DNA of 64,000 bases from Cyanophora paradoxa (lineage: Eukaryota > Glaucocystophyceae > Cyanophorales > Cyanophoraceae). A program made the position numbers and the translations under genes. Shown here piece after piece: positions 44,501 to 52,110 of the stretch; positions within the stretch are counted from its first letter, which is position 1, and each line of letters starts with the position of its first letter. The notes under the pieces were generated by a model, which was given only the letters and a program-made list of their open reading frames with translations, did no database searches and was not told where the DNA came from. The stretch spans positions 62,001-126,000 of the forward strand of contig QPMI01000166.1 of assembly GCA_004431415.1 (NCBI GenBank). The letters are read 5' to 3'.

Positions 44501-45690
44501 CCTCCGCCCCGCCCCCGCCTGACGCGCCGCCGGCAGCGTCGATCACGGTGCGGCTGACGCTCGCGAACATGACGGAGAGCGAGGAGCGGACGCTGGTGGA
44601 CAAGTGGGCGGGCGACGCGGCGACCAAGGAGCAGCTGGTGGACCTCGTCGTGGCGCTGCTCAGGGCGCAGGGCGTGAGCGTGCACCGCTCCCGCGTCCAG
44701 GTCACGCGGGTCGAGTACGGCTCGGTCAAGGTCACCTTCACGCTGCTCGACGGCGCGCCCGACGACCCGACGGGCCTCGGCGAGGCCGGCGCCCTCGCGG
44801 GGCGCGTGCAGGCCGCCTTGGCCGCCGCGCAGGCCGGCGCCCTCGCCGTGCCCCTCCGCGTCGCCGGCCAGCGCCTCGCCTACGACTCCAGCGTCGTCGC
44901 CCGCAAGAAGAGTGCGCCCCCCGCCGATCCCCGCCCCCCGCCCCCGCCCCCCTGCCCCCGCTGACCCGCCCCGCTCGCCGCAGCGGCCTTCAACATGTCG
45001 CTGACGCTGCCGGCGGAGGCGCTCAAGTCGCGAACCTACGCGGCGTGGGCGCAGGCGTGGACGTACGACGCCGGCGTGCACGTGCAGCTCGCGGCGTGGC
45101 TCGGCCAGGTCGCCGGCGTCGACGCCGCGCGCTTCGAGGTCCTCCGCGCCCTCGAGGGCTCCGTCCTCTTCCTCGTCAACGCCGTCGGCGCCGGCGCCGA
45201 CGCCGAGGGCGCCGAGCTGCTCGCCAAGCTCGAGGCGGCGCTGCGCGACACGAGCAAGAAGCTGCCGGGCGGCGGCCTCACGCTCGGCTCCGTCAACGGC
45301 TTCCTCGACCTCGCCAAGTTCAACGGCCTCGCGCTCCCGGCGCGCACCTCGGGGCTGGTGGAGCCCGGCTCGGTCGTCTCTCCGCCGGCCGCCTCGTCGG
45401 GCTCCTCGGGCCTCTCGGGCGGACAGGTCGCCGGCATCGCCGTCGGCGTCGTCGTCGGCGTCGCCGCCGTCATCGCGATCGCCTTCCTCCTCGTCATCCG
45501 CAGGCGGCGCTCGAGCCACGCCGCCAACATCAGCGGCGGCAGCTACAGGGGCAGCGCCCGCTCGCCCGTCGCCACCATCACCATCGGCGGCCCCGGCCCC
45601 GCCGTGCCGACCGCGTACGCGGTGGACCCGGTCACCGCCCGCCGCCAGGCCGACAACAACGACACATTCACCCAGTTCATCCTCGTGTGA
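1..45690 (+). CDS. Giant modular single-pass cell-surface protein (5' partial, many introns)
   Basis: One long spliced gene is the best reading. Consecutive open segments join in phase across short GT...AG introns, carry matching module types, and end in a transmembrane helix and stop at 45688-45690. Domains in order are: Ig-like/ASPM-SPD2-Hydin-like beta modules (to about 31 kb), a Cys-rich stretch with CGVCGG-like motifs (31.3-32.7 kb), IPT/TIG domains (32.7-36 kb), filamin-like (36.3-37.3 kb), REJ-like (39-40.9 kb), EGF-like (41.3 kb), GAIN-like (41.4-42.6 kb), further IPT domains, Pro-rich linker, SEA-like region and TM. N-X-S/T sequons are frequent before the TM. REJ plus GAIN-type order recalls polycystin-1/REJ proteins, but there is only one TM. 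A role in adhesion, recognition or sensing at the cell surface is inference. The first exons lie upstream of the window, so no start or signal peptide can be seen. A split into two or more genes cannot be excluded without RNA data. Confidence 0.75.
2569..4910 (+). repeat. Array 1 unit A (2342 bp, carries a one-base loss)
   Basis: This copy is one base shorter than units B and C because GGG is GG at 3175-3176. That breaks the frame in the exon 3023-3392 just before the SVSMSTPAVW segment. Private variants include GACGAGAAA at about 3673, where B and C have GGCGATGAA, and GTGGACAGC near 4089, where B and C have GTGTACAGC. Otherwise it is collinear with B and C throughout exons and introns. Confidence 0.85.
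3175..3176 (+). other. One-base loss causing a frameshift in array 1 unit A
   Basis: The run reads GG here but GGG in units B and C. Exon 3023-3392 is 370 bases and needs 371 to keep phase with its flanking splice sites. The frame left uncorrected stops a few codons later, reading WLAAV then stop. Either a true inactivating change or a homopolymer sequencing error is possible; the error is more likely, given three other single G/C losses in repeats of the same gene. Confidence 0.85.
4911..7253 (+). repeat. Array 1 unit B (2343 bp)
   Basis: This is an intact unit; the exon corresponding to 3023-3392 is open through WLAGSVSMSTPAVW. It differs from A and C at VADSLGG (A and C read VAFSLGG), and its first intron reads TGAACTGGGG where A and C read TGAATTGGGG. 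It shares other variants with C only. Its exon-intron plan is identical to unit A shifted by 2342-2343 bases. Confidence 0.85.
7254..9596 (+). repeat. Array 1 unit C (2343 bp)
   Basis: This is an intact third unit. It shares with B the variants GTGTACAGC, GGCGATGAA and GTCGGCGAATGC, but shares with A the VAFSLGG exon sequence and the TGAATTGGGG intron variant, so it is a mosaic. Its last exon reads WESASR where the others read WEGASR. After the donor at 9597 similarity continues through the intron and the start of the next short exon (TPDETSVL), then stops near 9675. Confidence 0.85.
9597..13523 (+). other. Giant gene: diverged array-1-type units, exons with short introns
   Basis: Two older units follow array 1 with the same exon order but strongly diverged sequence: TPDETSVL/VFEARSC-type short exons, then VPDHATLNC and DMPDATSSLD exons, a long exon 10912 to about 11912, and further exons near 11970-12045, 12110-12308, 12370-12900, 12960-13098 and 13160-13523. 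The exon IFRPLNAS of array 1 corresponds to VFRPFNATF here. The block from about 11560 to 11912 (WWKPWEGASR to VFVSG) is again nearly identical to array 1 although its surroundings are not. Protein modules are Ig-like beta sandwiches ending in GETLNITFTF-type strands. Confidence 0.65.
17517..17519 (+). other. One-base loss in array 2 unit 2 (CCCC to CCC)
   Basis: The other units read GGCCCCGAGTACC, giving LGPEYPLPDV; this one reads GGCCCGAGTACC, giving LGPSTRFRT and a stop at 17541. The neighbouring sequence is otherwise intact in the shifted frame up to the second loss at 18288. Confidence 0.9.
18288..18289 (+). other. Second one-base loss in array 2 unit 2 (CCC to CC)
   Basis: The other units read ACACCCAAGGCC (TTPKATVHM); here ACACCAAGGCC gives TTPRPLCT and a stop at 18308. 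With the loss at 17517 it means unit 2 has two frame breaks 770 bases apart that do not compensate each other (both are minus one). Confidence 0.9.
24566..31300 (+). other. Giant gene: further Ig-like beta modules, many short introns
   Basis: Introns become AT-richer and frequent again. Recognisable coding blocks include 24622-24910, 24966-25067, 25116-25561, 25617-25979, 26036-27656, 27822-27944, 28000-28300 and 28370-28620, with further exons to 31.3 kb. Repeating motifs are FRPNIVNGSITLTNPS, LPSYIRVFPASGTI and NVTATIDASQL, typical of ASPM/SPD2/Hydin-like beta-sandwich modules (a hydrophobic strand, NP, then an SGTI turn). A small exon near 27706-27760 (NPRAFINDAETGS) links two larger ones. 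Some boundaries between 29 and 31 kb are uncertain; 29740-29780 and 30245-30290 look like introns with AT-rich 3' ends. Confidence 0.6.
31300..32700 (+). other. Giant gene: Cys-rich stretch with CGVCGG-like motifs
   Basis: Several short exons carry closely spaced cysteines: DCEPGFVLDW, VVDACGLCLKADSPL, QDCAGVPNGKSTYDLCGRC, VCVDCRGLYHGD, VLDACNVCGG and GTGSSCKGCDNVPY. These resemble the DxCGVCGGxGxSC repeats found in thrombospondin-like and many protist secreted proteins (family knowledge). They sit between the beta-module region and the IPT domains, where they may act as a disulfide-stiffened spacer. Function is not shown. Confidence 0.55.
32700..36000 (+). other. Giant gene: tandem IPT/TIG-type domains
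   Basis: The pattern P-x-G-S/G-x(2-6)-I-T-I-x-G-x-N-F, a hallmark of IPT/TIG domains (Ig-like folds shared with plexins and transcription factors), recurs: LTTITLTGTNFRSSS near 32770, AIITITGQNFLARATSC near 33620, VHVAMTITGASFESLASPAC near 34395, SNVPITITGSNLESTACLF near 34745 and TITIYGNNFYGSATVC near 35670. Each is followed by a Cys-containing strand ending in C-T/N-L-P (for example MTCTLPTA, LVCNLPASLP). Domains are split by short introns. The exon 34700-34936 has no internal ATG but is clearly coding. Confidence 0.65.
36000..39000 (+). other. Giant gene: filamin-like repeat region and following exons
   Basis: The long exon 36077-37381 contains TGTFNIRVTFGGEAISGYP and KGLYNCTASLTKSGSWNV followed by VGSPINVAPG. 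This is the strand pattern of filamin-type Ig repeats (GxYxVxV...G..I.GSPF.V), in which the last segment is usually V.PG. Downstream exons to 39.0 kb (37430-37675, 37728-37917, 37966 onwards, 38150, 38313, 38560) are shorter, with introns of 50-90 bases, and encode beta-rich sequence I cannot assign. Exon limits between 38.0 and 39.0 kb are uncertain. Confidence 0.5.
39060..40920 (+). other. Giant gene: REJ-like region
   Basis: The segments GLNKATLVFKANSSNRQAG, NLVVHPTSGVEKLTTFSLSV then ESCYLRGDSNLKYEFMYIFG, and LTIIAVVHDSLGGKTVVGR follow the pattern of the REJ (receptor for egg jelly) module: C.v.P.sG..L.T.F.l.C......PL.Y.F, then a V.V.D..G strand. REJ modules are known from polycystin-1 and sperm receptors. 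The region is broken by introns near 39240-39300, 39480-39533, 40075-40120 and 40505-40556. Assignment is by motif order only. Confidence 0.5.
41290..41397 (+). other. Giant gene: single EGF-like domain
   Basis: The residues read DCEPCNGGRCLGRSGKYRC then ECPETGFGPTCSK, giving the C-x(2)-C...C-x(8)-C-x-C-x(8)-C spacing of an EGF-like domain with the usual GxGPxC end. It is immediately followed by a donor (AGTGCG at about 41395). This is the only clear EGF domain in the window. Confidence 0.75.
41445..42680 (+). other. Giant gene: GAIN-like helical and beta region after the EGF domain
   Basis: The 41445-42140 exon starts with a helical segment (YTLIAGLRDMYLADVMECL, then AAQVASTAYVLTRVP and GRATLKEIMDLTAAC), followed by beta-type sequence with FANSLTNLAC and VEIPSASAAAFEAGQVYAL. 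The next exons contain SYTVTLPVNIDADRKYP and AYDAATAKWTATCTVTK. Helical subdomain, then beta subdomain, ending in a W-x-C-x-V-x-T strand is the plan of GAIN domains that follow REJ in polycystins. I see no clear GPS cleavage motif (no HL-T/S pair), so the call is tentative. Confidence 0.35.
42590..44465 (+). other. Giant gene: further IPT/TIG domains and Pro-rich linker
   Basis: LPTVTAISPAGCGSSSACTV, then DGTNFFAVPVTVGG, and PPSVATVAPAVAGTGKTVVT, then PGVYTLEYSFDGVGF, are IPT-type modules. A third starts ATVSAVAPADFDPAKAQTLA. A linker rich in Pro, Gln and Thr follows (43680-43820, units of GQPTP encoded by a 15-base repeat), then a fourth module from NVIGLDLIAAAVVPRGGPVE. Introns near 42185-42200, 42510-42590, 42700-42735, 42933-42988 and 43906-43965 are GC-rich. 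The linker contains the fourth frame break of the gene. Confidence 0.55.
43747..43749 (+). other. Frame break in the Pro-rich linker (likely lost C)
   Basis: The frame reading PGQPTQPPAPTQAPQA continues as RASRPRASRPRPRRRR, which is not like the module that follows. The other frame reads PGQPTPGQPTPAPQAPQP and runs into NVIGLDLIAA. No GT lies between the two parts, so splicing does not explain the switch. One extra C in the CCC run would join them. Confidence 0.7.
44540..45400 (+). other. Giant gene: SEA-like membrane-proximal region
   Basis: Two exons (about 44538-44910 and 44985-45690) encode SITVRLTLANMTESEERTLV...VKVTFTLL and FNMSLTLPAEALKSRTYAAW...SVLFLVNAVG. The alternation of a beta strand ending in NM(T/S), a helix, and a second strand before a hydrophobic helix resembles ferredoxin-like SEA modules just outside the membrane. 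Family membership is a guess from layout; the region is Ala-rich. Confidence 0.35.
45418..45495 (+). other. Transmembrane helix of the giant protein, with cytoplasmic tail
   Basis: The helix reads VAGIAVGVVVGVAAVIAIAF then LLVI, followed at once by RRRRSS as a stop-transfer signal, so the large N-terminal part is outside and the last roughly 64 residues are inside. The tail (SRALS-poor, Gly/Ser-rich) ends NDTFTQFILV before TGA at 45688. It has no kinase, ITIM or death-domain-like motif. The terminal FILV could be a PDZ-type C-terminus, which is only a pattern. Confidence 0.85.
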
Positions 45691-46653
45691 GGGGCCACGC
45701 GCCCCCCGCGCGCAGCCCGCGGCGGGGGCGCCGCGGCCCTCTGGCCCGGCGCTCCTCTGCCGCGCGGCCTACCGATGCACCGGCTTCCCTTGTAGTTTCC
45801 CCCGATAGCTAAATTTTCCCAATGTCTCTCTTCTTCTTCCCCATTCCTTCATCCCCACCACGCATGCCACGCGCTTGTAACGAATTTAATATCGGAGCAT
45901 GCAAAGACGTTGAAAGGGCCGGGGGGGGGGGGGGGGGGGGGGGAGGCTTCGGGGCTCCGGTCCGGTCACCGCGGCGCAGCTTCAGGGCCTGCACTGCGGC
46001 AGAGCGTGCACGTGGCTGCGCGCGGGGTCGAGAGGGCGGGAATGTGGGAGTAGGTCTCGACGGGGGACTCGAGTCGGGATAATATTTACTCGTAGACGTG
46101 GCCACGATCAGTGTAGGCCTAGCCGGTAGGGCGGGTGCGGCTCCGTGATCGATATCTGCAGCTGCAGAATCGAACACTGCATCATGGCATCTTGATGACT
46201 TCTGAACCATGAATCTGTAGCCGCTGAGCCTCATACTATGATGAACTTCGAATTGGAATCGCGCGCGATTCGATGATCCGATAACCGATGTCAATCGCGA
46301 GCCTCGGAGGCTGGCACTGGGTGATGAGCCTCGCCGAGTTGGGCGGGGGCCAGGGTCCCCCGCGGCCGCAGCCATGGACTCCGGGAGCCCATCCCAGGCT
46401 TCGCATGCATGCGCATGCGCACCATGCATTTGCCACGTTGCAGCCTCAGGGACTGCCAAGCTGCCCTTTTTCCGAAGTACGGAAGTTCCACGTGCCTCAG
46501 TGTACATGTACAGTTCCGACGGTTCCGGATCAGATCTGGGCCAACCCGTTGATCATGATCATTCATGTGAACTTCGAATTCGGAACGGGTCGATACAGTA
46601 CATGGTTTCCAATATACAGTACATAGTTAGAGGGGGTATCGCGATCGGTGCAT
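45691..46653. other. Intergenic region between convergent genes, with poly-G
   Basis: No coding frame is convincing here. It holds the 3' flank of the giant gene and of the minus-strand gene. Notable items are a run of 23 G at 45921-45943, a short GCATGCATGCGCATGCGC-like stretch at 46403-46420, and GAACTTCGAATT occurring twice (about 46244 and 46569). Base composition drops in GC between 46080 and 46640 compared with both flanking genes, as expected for untranscribed or untranslated sequence. No canonical AATAAA is evident. Confidence 0.6.
45921..45943. repeat. Run of 23 G
   Basis: An uninterrupted G homopolymer lies about 230 bases downstream of the giant gene stop codon. Its true length is uncertain because runs of this size are poorly read. 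Confidence 0.9.
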
Positions 46654-49600
46654 TCAGCTGCGGGTGTGCTTGCCGCCGGCCGCGGCGAGGCGCTGGTGGC
46701 AGGCGGCGATGGCCTCGCCCAGGTCCGCGATGCGGCGCTGCCGGGGCGAGAAGTACGCCTGCCGCGACACTCATGATCAGTCGAGCCCTGGCCTCGGCCC
46801 TCGCGGGCGGGGGCGGGGGCGGCACCGGGAAGCGGTCGTAGAGGTCCTTCTTGGCGCGCTCGAGGCACGCGAGGGCCTTGGACCACGCCCCGGCCGTCAT
46901 GTGCGCCATCGCCAGCTGCCCCCCGGGCCCCCTCAGCGCCCCTCCCCGGCCGGCGCCGGCGCGGCGCCGGCGCGCCCCCGGGCGGCACCTGGTAGGTCAT
47001 GTGCCCCTCGATGAAGGGCGCGACGGACTTGGGCAGGAGGCGGAAGCGGCGGACAAGCGAGAGCGCCCACGCCGCCCCCTGCCGCCGCCCCGCCGGCCCC
47101 GCCGTCGGTACACGTGTTAGAAACGGCGAAGAGACTCGCGGCACCTGGGCGTAGTCCTCTGCGGTGAGGACCCTGGCGGCGCGCCCCGGGCGGACCTGGT
47201 GCTTGGAGAGGGAGATCTGCGCGGGGCGAGGCGTCGGGGGCTGCACCCGGCAGAGCCGGCGGGGCGGGGCGGGCGGACGCTGAAGGTGCGCCCGAACCAG
47301 AAGATGTCCATGTGCTGCCGCCCCGCCCCGCCCCGCGGCCATCGTCAGCCGCGCCCCCGCCGGGAGCGGGGCGGGGCGCGGGGCGCGGGGGGGCCCTCGC
47401 TCGCCCCCTCGGAGTGCCGCCGGAGCCGCCGGATGGTCGCCATCATCCGCCGCACGTGCTGCGCGCGCGCGCGCGGGGCGTCGGCGGGGCGGCAGGCGGC
47501 AGGCGAGGGCGGGGGCGGGGCGCGCGGGGCGGGCACCCTGACGAGGCCGGCAAGGTCGGCGACGTGGAAGCTCGTCAGCGCCAGCGTGTGCTCCAGCCGG
47601 TCCCCCGCCGCCCTGCCCCGCCCCGCCCCCGCGTCAGCCCGCCCCGCCCGCCGCCCTGCTCCGCCCCCTTGGATCGCCGTCAGGAGGCGTGCACGTGTGC
47701 AGCGCCCCGTGAGGGGCCGGGGCGGGGCGGGGGCACCGGTACTCGTCGGGGAGGGTCTCCAGGATGCCGACGGCGCGCTTGAGCATCCCCGCCGCCTTCT
47801 GCGCGCTGCCGCGGAAGAGGACGTTGTGCGCTGGAGAGCCCGTGAGGCCGGGGCGCGTGCCGCGCGCGGGGCGGGGGGCGGGGACCGAGGGCGCGGAGGA
47901 CGAGGACCTCGTCGAAGCGGTCCGCGGGGTCCGCCTCCGTGAAGAAGTAGAGCTGCCCCGCCCCGCCCCGCCGCGCCCCGGCGTCGGCGGGGCCCTCCGC
48001 GCGGGGACCGTGGGGGGCGGGACCTTCTGGAGCAGGACCTCGGCCTCCTCGAAGCGCTGCGGGTCCCGCTCTGCGCCCCCGCCCCCGCCCCTGGCGTCGG
48101 GCGGGGGGCGAGGGCGGGCGGGCCGCGCGCGGGCACCGAGGGCCTCGTTGAGGCCGACGAGGACCTCCACCTCGAGCCGCGACGGCGTCGCCCCCGCCCG
48201 GATCACCTGCCCCCGCCCGGCGGCCCCGCCCCTCAGCCGCCCCGCCCGCCCCCACCAGCCCGCCCCTCGCGCGACGACCCCGCCGCGCACCTGGCTCCAC
48301 GCCGTGAAGTCTGCCGACGCGCCGAACAAATGCGGGTCGGCGTCAGCTGCGGGATGCAGCCTCGTGAAAGGGGCGCGCACAGGATTCAAGGGCGGCGTCC
48401 CCTTCGCAGAACTGGCGGCAGCGGTGAGCTCAAGGCGGCATCGGAGAGACAGTCGGCGGCAGGGGCGATGGGGGTTCTTTACAGCCAAGCTACGAGGGCG
48501 GGGCGGGGCGGGGCGGGCGCGCACGATGAGGTGCCCGAGAGCGCGGCGGGCGGTGGCGCGGGCGGCGAGCAGCGGGGCCGCCCCGCGTGCCGCCCGACGG
48601 CCTCCTCGGCCTGCGCCGGCCCGAGCCCGTGAGCGGCGCGGAGCTGCCGGGGGCGGGGCGGGCGGGCGGGCCTTCTCGACGAGGGCGAAGAAGATGGGGC
48701 GGCCGACGGGGAGCAGGTCGTGGGGGATGACGTGCCACTGCGCCCACCCCGCCCCGTCAGGGCGCCCCCGATGCGCCCCCGCGCCCCATCGCTGGGAGGG
48801 CGGGGAAGAGTGTGCCGCTGGCCGCGGGGGCTAGGAGGGCGCACCGGGCCGGTGGCGACGGCGATGCAGTTCCAGCAGTGCCCCGCCATCGCTTCCGCCT
48901 CCTCCCTGCGCCCCGCCCCGCCCGGGTTGCTACCGCAGCCGGCCCGGAGCCTGGCCGGAGGTGGGGCGCCGACGCGCGCGCGCACAGCTGCTGGTAGTAA
49001 TCGGGGTGGACCGACGTGAGGGCGTCGTGCCAGGCGGCGTACACGCCCTCCACCTGCCCCGGAGGCGAGGGCCGGCGTCGGCGGGGCCCAGCCAGGGCGC
49101 GGGAGGGGGTGCGGGCCGGGGTACGCACGAGGTCTGCGCTGCCAGAGAGCCGCAGATCTTCCAGGTACCCCCGGAGGCGCCCGCGGCCCTCCTCGTCGGC
49201 GAAGAGGGGGGTATCGAATATCTCGGGCAGGGAGAGGGCGGCGGCGAGGTCGGCGCAGGCGCGGAGGAGGCGCCGGGGGGCGGCCCAGGAGGCGTCCACG
49301 GGGTGCCGCGCCCCGACCTGCAGAGACTGAGGGAGGGGCGGGGGGGCAGCGGGAGGGCGCGAGGGGCGGACCTCGTGCGCCACTATCTGCAGCGCTGCGG
49401 CCGCCACGGCGACAAACCGGGCGGCCTCGTCGCGCGCAGCGTCGCCGCCGTGCAGGAAGGGCGGCGCCAGCCGCGCGGCCGGCGCCGGGACCCCCGCCGG
49501 CAGCGCGCCGGCAGAGGAGAGTCGCCGCCGCCGCGCCGAGGCGCCGGGCCCCTCGTCGGCGGCCCTGCGCGCCCGTCCGTGAGGCGGATGCGTCGCGGGG

Positions 49601-50691
49601 CGCCGGGGCGGGCTGGGAGCCGCCGGGCACCCCGAAGAGTGCACCGCCGAGGCCGCTTCGTCGAGGGAGTCGGCGGAGGGCGGCCTGCGCGACACCGGCC
49701 GCCCCGCGTGTGGGCCCCCGGCCGGTCCGGGCGCGAGGCGCGGGCGGGGGCAGCTGATCTGCGTGGGCTGGTCGGGGGCGGGGAGCGCGGGCTCGCACCT
49801 GCCGAGGCGCTGGAAGGCCGCCACCAGCGACCCCTCCTCCTCGCCGCCGTGCGCCGCCCCCGCCCCGCGCTCCTCCGCCTGCTGCCCTCCCTGCGCCCCG
49901 CCGCCCCCGGCCCCCGCCGGCCCCGTGAGCGCCCTCTCCTGCGGTCGCAGGCGGCCGCGGGGTGGGCCGGGGCGCACCCCCTCGAGGGCGCGCTTCGCGG
50001 CGGGGTTCGGGCGGCGGGGCGCGGCGCCACGCGCACGACGAGCACCCCGACTGGCCCCGCCGCCCCCTCCCAGTGCTCAGCACGCACGAGCAGCCTGGCG
50101 CCCCGTCGGCGTCACCGCGCGGGGCAGGGCGCGCTCGGGGCCGGCCGCGGCCGGGGCGCCGCACCGGAGCGTCTCGGGCTCCACCGGCGAGCTCGGGTCG
50201 AGGCCGGCGGGGACTGCGTGCACGGCGACGGGCCGATCAGGCGACGCGGGGCACGCACGTCCAGCGGGGCGCACCGATGCAGAAGCGCTCCACCGAGACG
50301 CCCCCGTCGCCCACGCTGAGGCTCAGCTCCGCCCGCGCCACGCCGTACGGCTCGGCCCCGGCCGGCGTCGCGAGCGTGAGGGCCGTGCCGGGCCCTGCGC
50401 GGCTCGCATTGTTGGCTGCGGGCTGTAGACAGCCTCGCGCCGGAGGCGGCCGAAGCGGAGAGGGCGCGCACCGGCGGACTCGATGCGCAACTGCAGAGCG
50501 CCGGCGCGTCGGGCCGCGGGGTCGGGGGCGGAGCCAGGCGGTGGAGGGGCCCAAAGCGATCCCCCCAAGGCGATCTTGTATCGCCGCCCGACGAAGTTGT
50601 AGTCGGCGCCGCTGCCCGCCGGCGCGCGCTCGGCGGGGGGAGGTCGCGGCGGGGCTTGGTTCTGCCCGGCCCGCGACATGAGCACGTGCAT
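46654..50691 (-). CDS. Unknown protein, helical-repeat-like, many GC-rich introns
   Basis: The stop is TGA at 46656-46654 after AYFSPRQRRIADLGEAIAAC. A possible start is MHVLMSRAGQ at 50691, followed by DYNFVGRRYKIALGG and RIESAGARPLRFGRL. Islands of sensible sequence separated by CCCCGCCCC-rich introns read, from N to C: EIFDTPLFADEEGRGRLRGY, AAWHDALTSVHPDYYQQLCA, GHCWNCIAVA, HVIPHDLLPVGRPIFFALVE, LEVEVLVGLNEAL, QLYFFTEADPADRFDEVLVL, AHNVLFRGSAQKAAGMLKRA, LALTSFHVADLAGL, MDIFWFGRTFS, ISLSKHQVRPGRAARVLTAE, FRLLPKSVAPFIEGHMTYQ and MTAGAWSKALACLERAKKDL. The C-terminal half looks like antiparallel helix (TPR-like) repeats. I do not recognise the family. Exon limits, and whether this is one gene or two, are uncertain. 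Confidence 0.5.
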
Positions 50692-51221
50692 AGGGTTACA
50701 ACAGATCTTGAGACAAGGAGAGCGCGCACGCGGGACGTCCGAATAACGGGCCCCTGGTCCTGCAGGATCTCGAGCGCAAGGTCCATGCCGTTATGAGTTG
50801 TCCGCTCTGTTTCCTTCAAGACTGAAGCCCAACCGCGCCTCCTTGATCCCTCAGAAGAGCATCAACGCCGTCGGACGTTAACTCCTACAGCCGGCAGCGG
50901 CCAATGTTAACCCTACCCTATCTCCCACTCGGTGGCGCGCTGGCAACTGCGTGCGCCATCACTCGACGGTGCACGCTGGCTGCGTTGTTTGATTAAAGCG
51001 AAATCGCAAGCTGCAGCCCGCGGCCCGGAGCGCCTGCGAGCCCAGGATGCGGCGATGCGCTGCTGCTGCGGTGTGCTAATCTGCTTTCTAGCTGACGCCT
51101 CGGCGGCGTGGCGCGGCCCGCGCGGGGCAGAAGAATTTGCAAGTTTTTTTGTTTTTTTGAGGGGGGCTGACGTGCAGCAGGGTACGACTAGTTTGCGACG
51201 AAGCCGGCCGAAGGTTCCAGC
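50692..51221. promoter_or_regulatory. Shared divergent promoter region of the unknown minus gene and chaperonin 10
   Basis: About 530 bases separate the proposed minus-strand start from the chaperonin 10 ATG. The segment is less GC-rich than the genes. T runs at 51144-51150 and 51152-51158 lie about 65 bases before the chaperonin start and could be its 5' leader. I see no clear TATA box. Confidence 0.45.
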
Positions 51222-51530
51222 ATGGCGTCTCGCGCGTTCAAGCGACTCGTGCCCCTGCTCGACCGCGTCGTCGTCGAGAAGGTCACGCCGCCCACGTCCT
51301 CCATCGGCGGCGTCATCATTCCGGACAGCCTGAAGACCAAGCTGAACGAGGCGCGCGTCGTCGCCGTCGGCCCCGGCGCCATCGCCAAGGACGGCGCCCG
51401 CATCCCGATGGGCGTGAAGGAGGGCGACCACGTCCTGCTCCCGGAGTTCGGCGGCACCAAGGTGCAGTTCGAGCAGAAGGAGCTCTACATCTTCCGCGAC
51501 GAGGACATTCTCGGTGTGCTCAAGGAGTAA
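51222..51530 (+). CDS. Chaperonin 10 (Hsp10/GroES family), mitochondrial type
   Basis: This is an intronless ORF of 102 residues, the usual size for a Cpn10 subunit, which forms the heptameric lid of the Hsp60 folding chamber. The N-terminal FKRLVPLLDRVVVEKV matches the family signature (x-P-L-x-D-R-V-x-V). The mobile loop that contacts Hsp60 is PTSSIGGVIIPDS, and the roof/core motif VVAVGPGAI is followed by VKEGDHVLLPEFGG and the C-terminal FRDEDILGVL. There is no long N-terminal extension, so mitochondrial import, if it occurs, would use an uncleaved N-terminus, as known for animal and yeast Hsp10. A plastid (double-domain Cpn20) form is excluded by length. A start at MASRAFK is supported by absence of an upstream in-frame conserved segment. 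Confidence 0.97.
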   Translation: MASRAFKRLVPLLDRVVVEKVTPPTSSIGGVIIPDSLKTKLNEARVVAVGPGAIAKDGARIPMGVKEGDHVLLPEFGGTKVQFEQKELYIFRDEDILGVLKE

Positions 51531-52040
51531 GCGGCGTGATCGTCGGAGGCGTGTCCGGCGAGCCGGTTCGCCGCCTGTGCACGGTCGGGCGGGGCGGCCC
51601 GGCGGCCCGCCTCGTTGGCCGCTCGTGGCGGCGCCGGATGCGCTCTCTCAGCCAGCTGCAGCGGCTACGCGCTCGCTCGAGGGTTCGCATGGCCGGCAGC
51701 GACCCGAGCCGCCGGGCAGGCGTAGGCAGGCAGACAGTTCTTTATCCATTAGTCTCGTAGATCTACTAATTTCAATACGTCCAGATCAGTGTGAGTGAAT
51801 TTACGTGCAGTTCTATCGAGTGCCCGCATCATTGGCCCCGCGAGTGCCTCTAAGCCTGGCCTCCCAAGCTCCCTGCCCCGCCCGTTGACGAGCCGCTGAG
51901 CAGCTGGGCGCGCCTGGCGACGCCCTGGTTGGACGGCAAGGCCCATGCCCGAAGCTTCTAGACCTATAGAGGTCGCGCCGCGCAGAGACCCGAGCTAAGC
52001 CCTGTAAACGTCTACTGCAGCTCATGATCAGCCCCGTGAA

Positions 52041-52050
52041 TTCACGTGAA
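52041..52050. promoter_or_regulatory. Palindrome TTCACGTGAA (G-box type core), copy 1
   Basis: A perfect 10-base palindrome with a CACGTG core. A second identical copy is 70 bases away. CACGTG is the classical bHLH/bZIP site, but the position 3' to two genes makes a promoter role unproven. Confidence 0.4.
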
Positions 52051-52110
52051 CGAGCTCGTAGGCGATGCGCGGGCAAGCACAAGGGCGGGGGGGGGAGAGA
52101 CCCTAGGAAA

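Noticed and set aside
1-45690. Transposon or retroelement origin of the repeats
   Set aside because: No reverse transcriptase, integrase, transposase, terminal repeats or target-site duplications were seen; the repeats continue the module plan of the flanking gene.
48479-50164. Minus-strand open frame of about 560 codons without introns
   Set aside because: Mostly Pro/Arg/Ala runs that read through GC-rich introns; the plausible peptide islands lie in other frames joined by splice sites.
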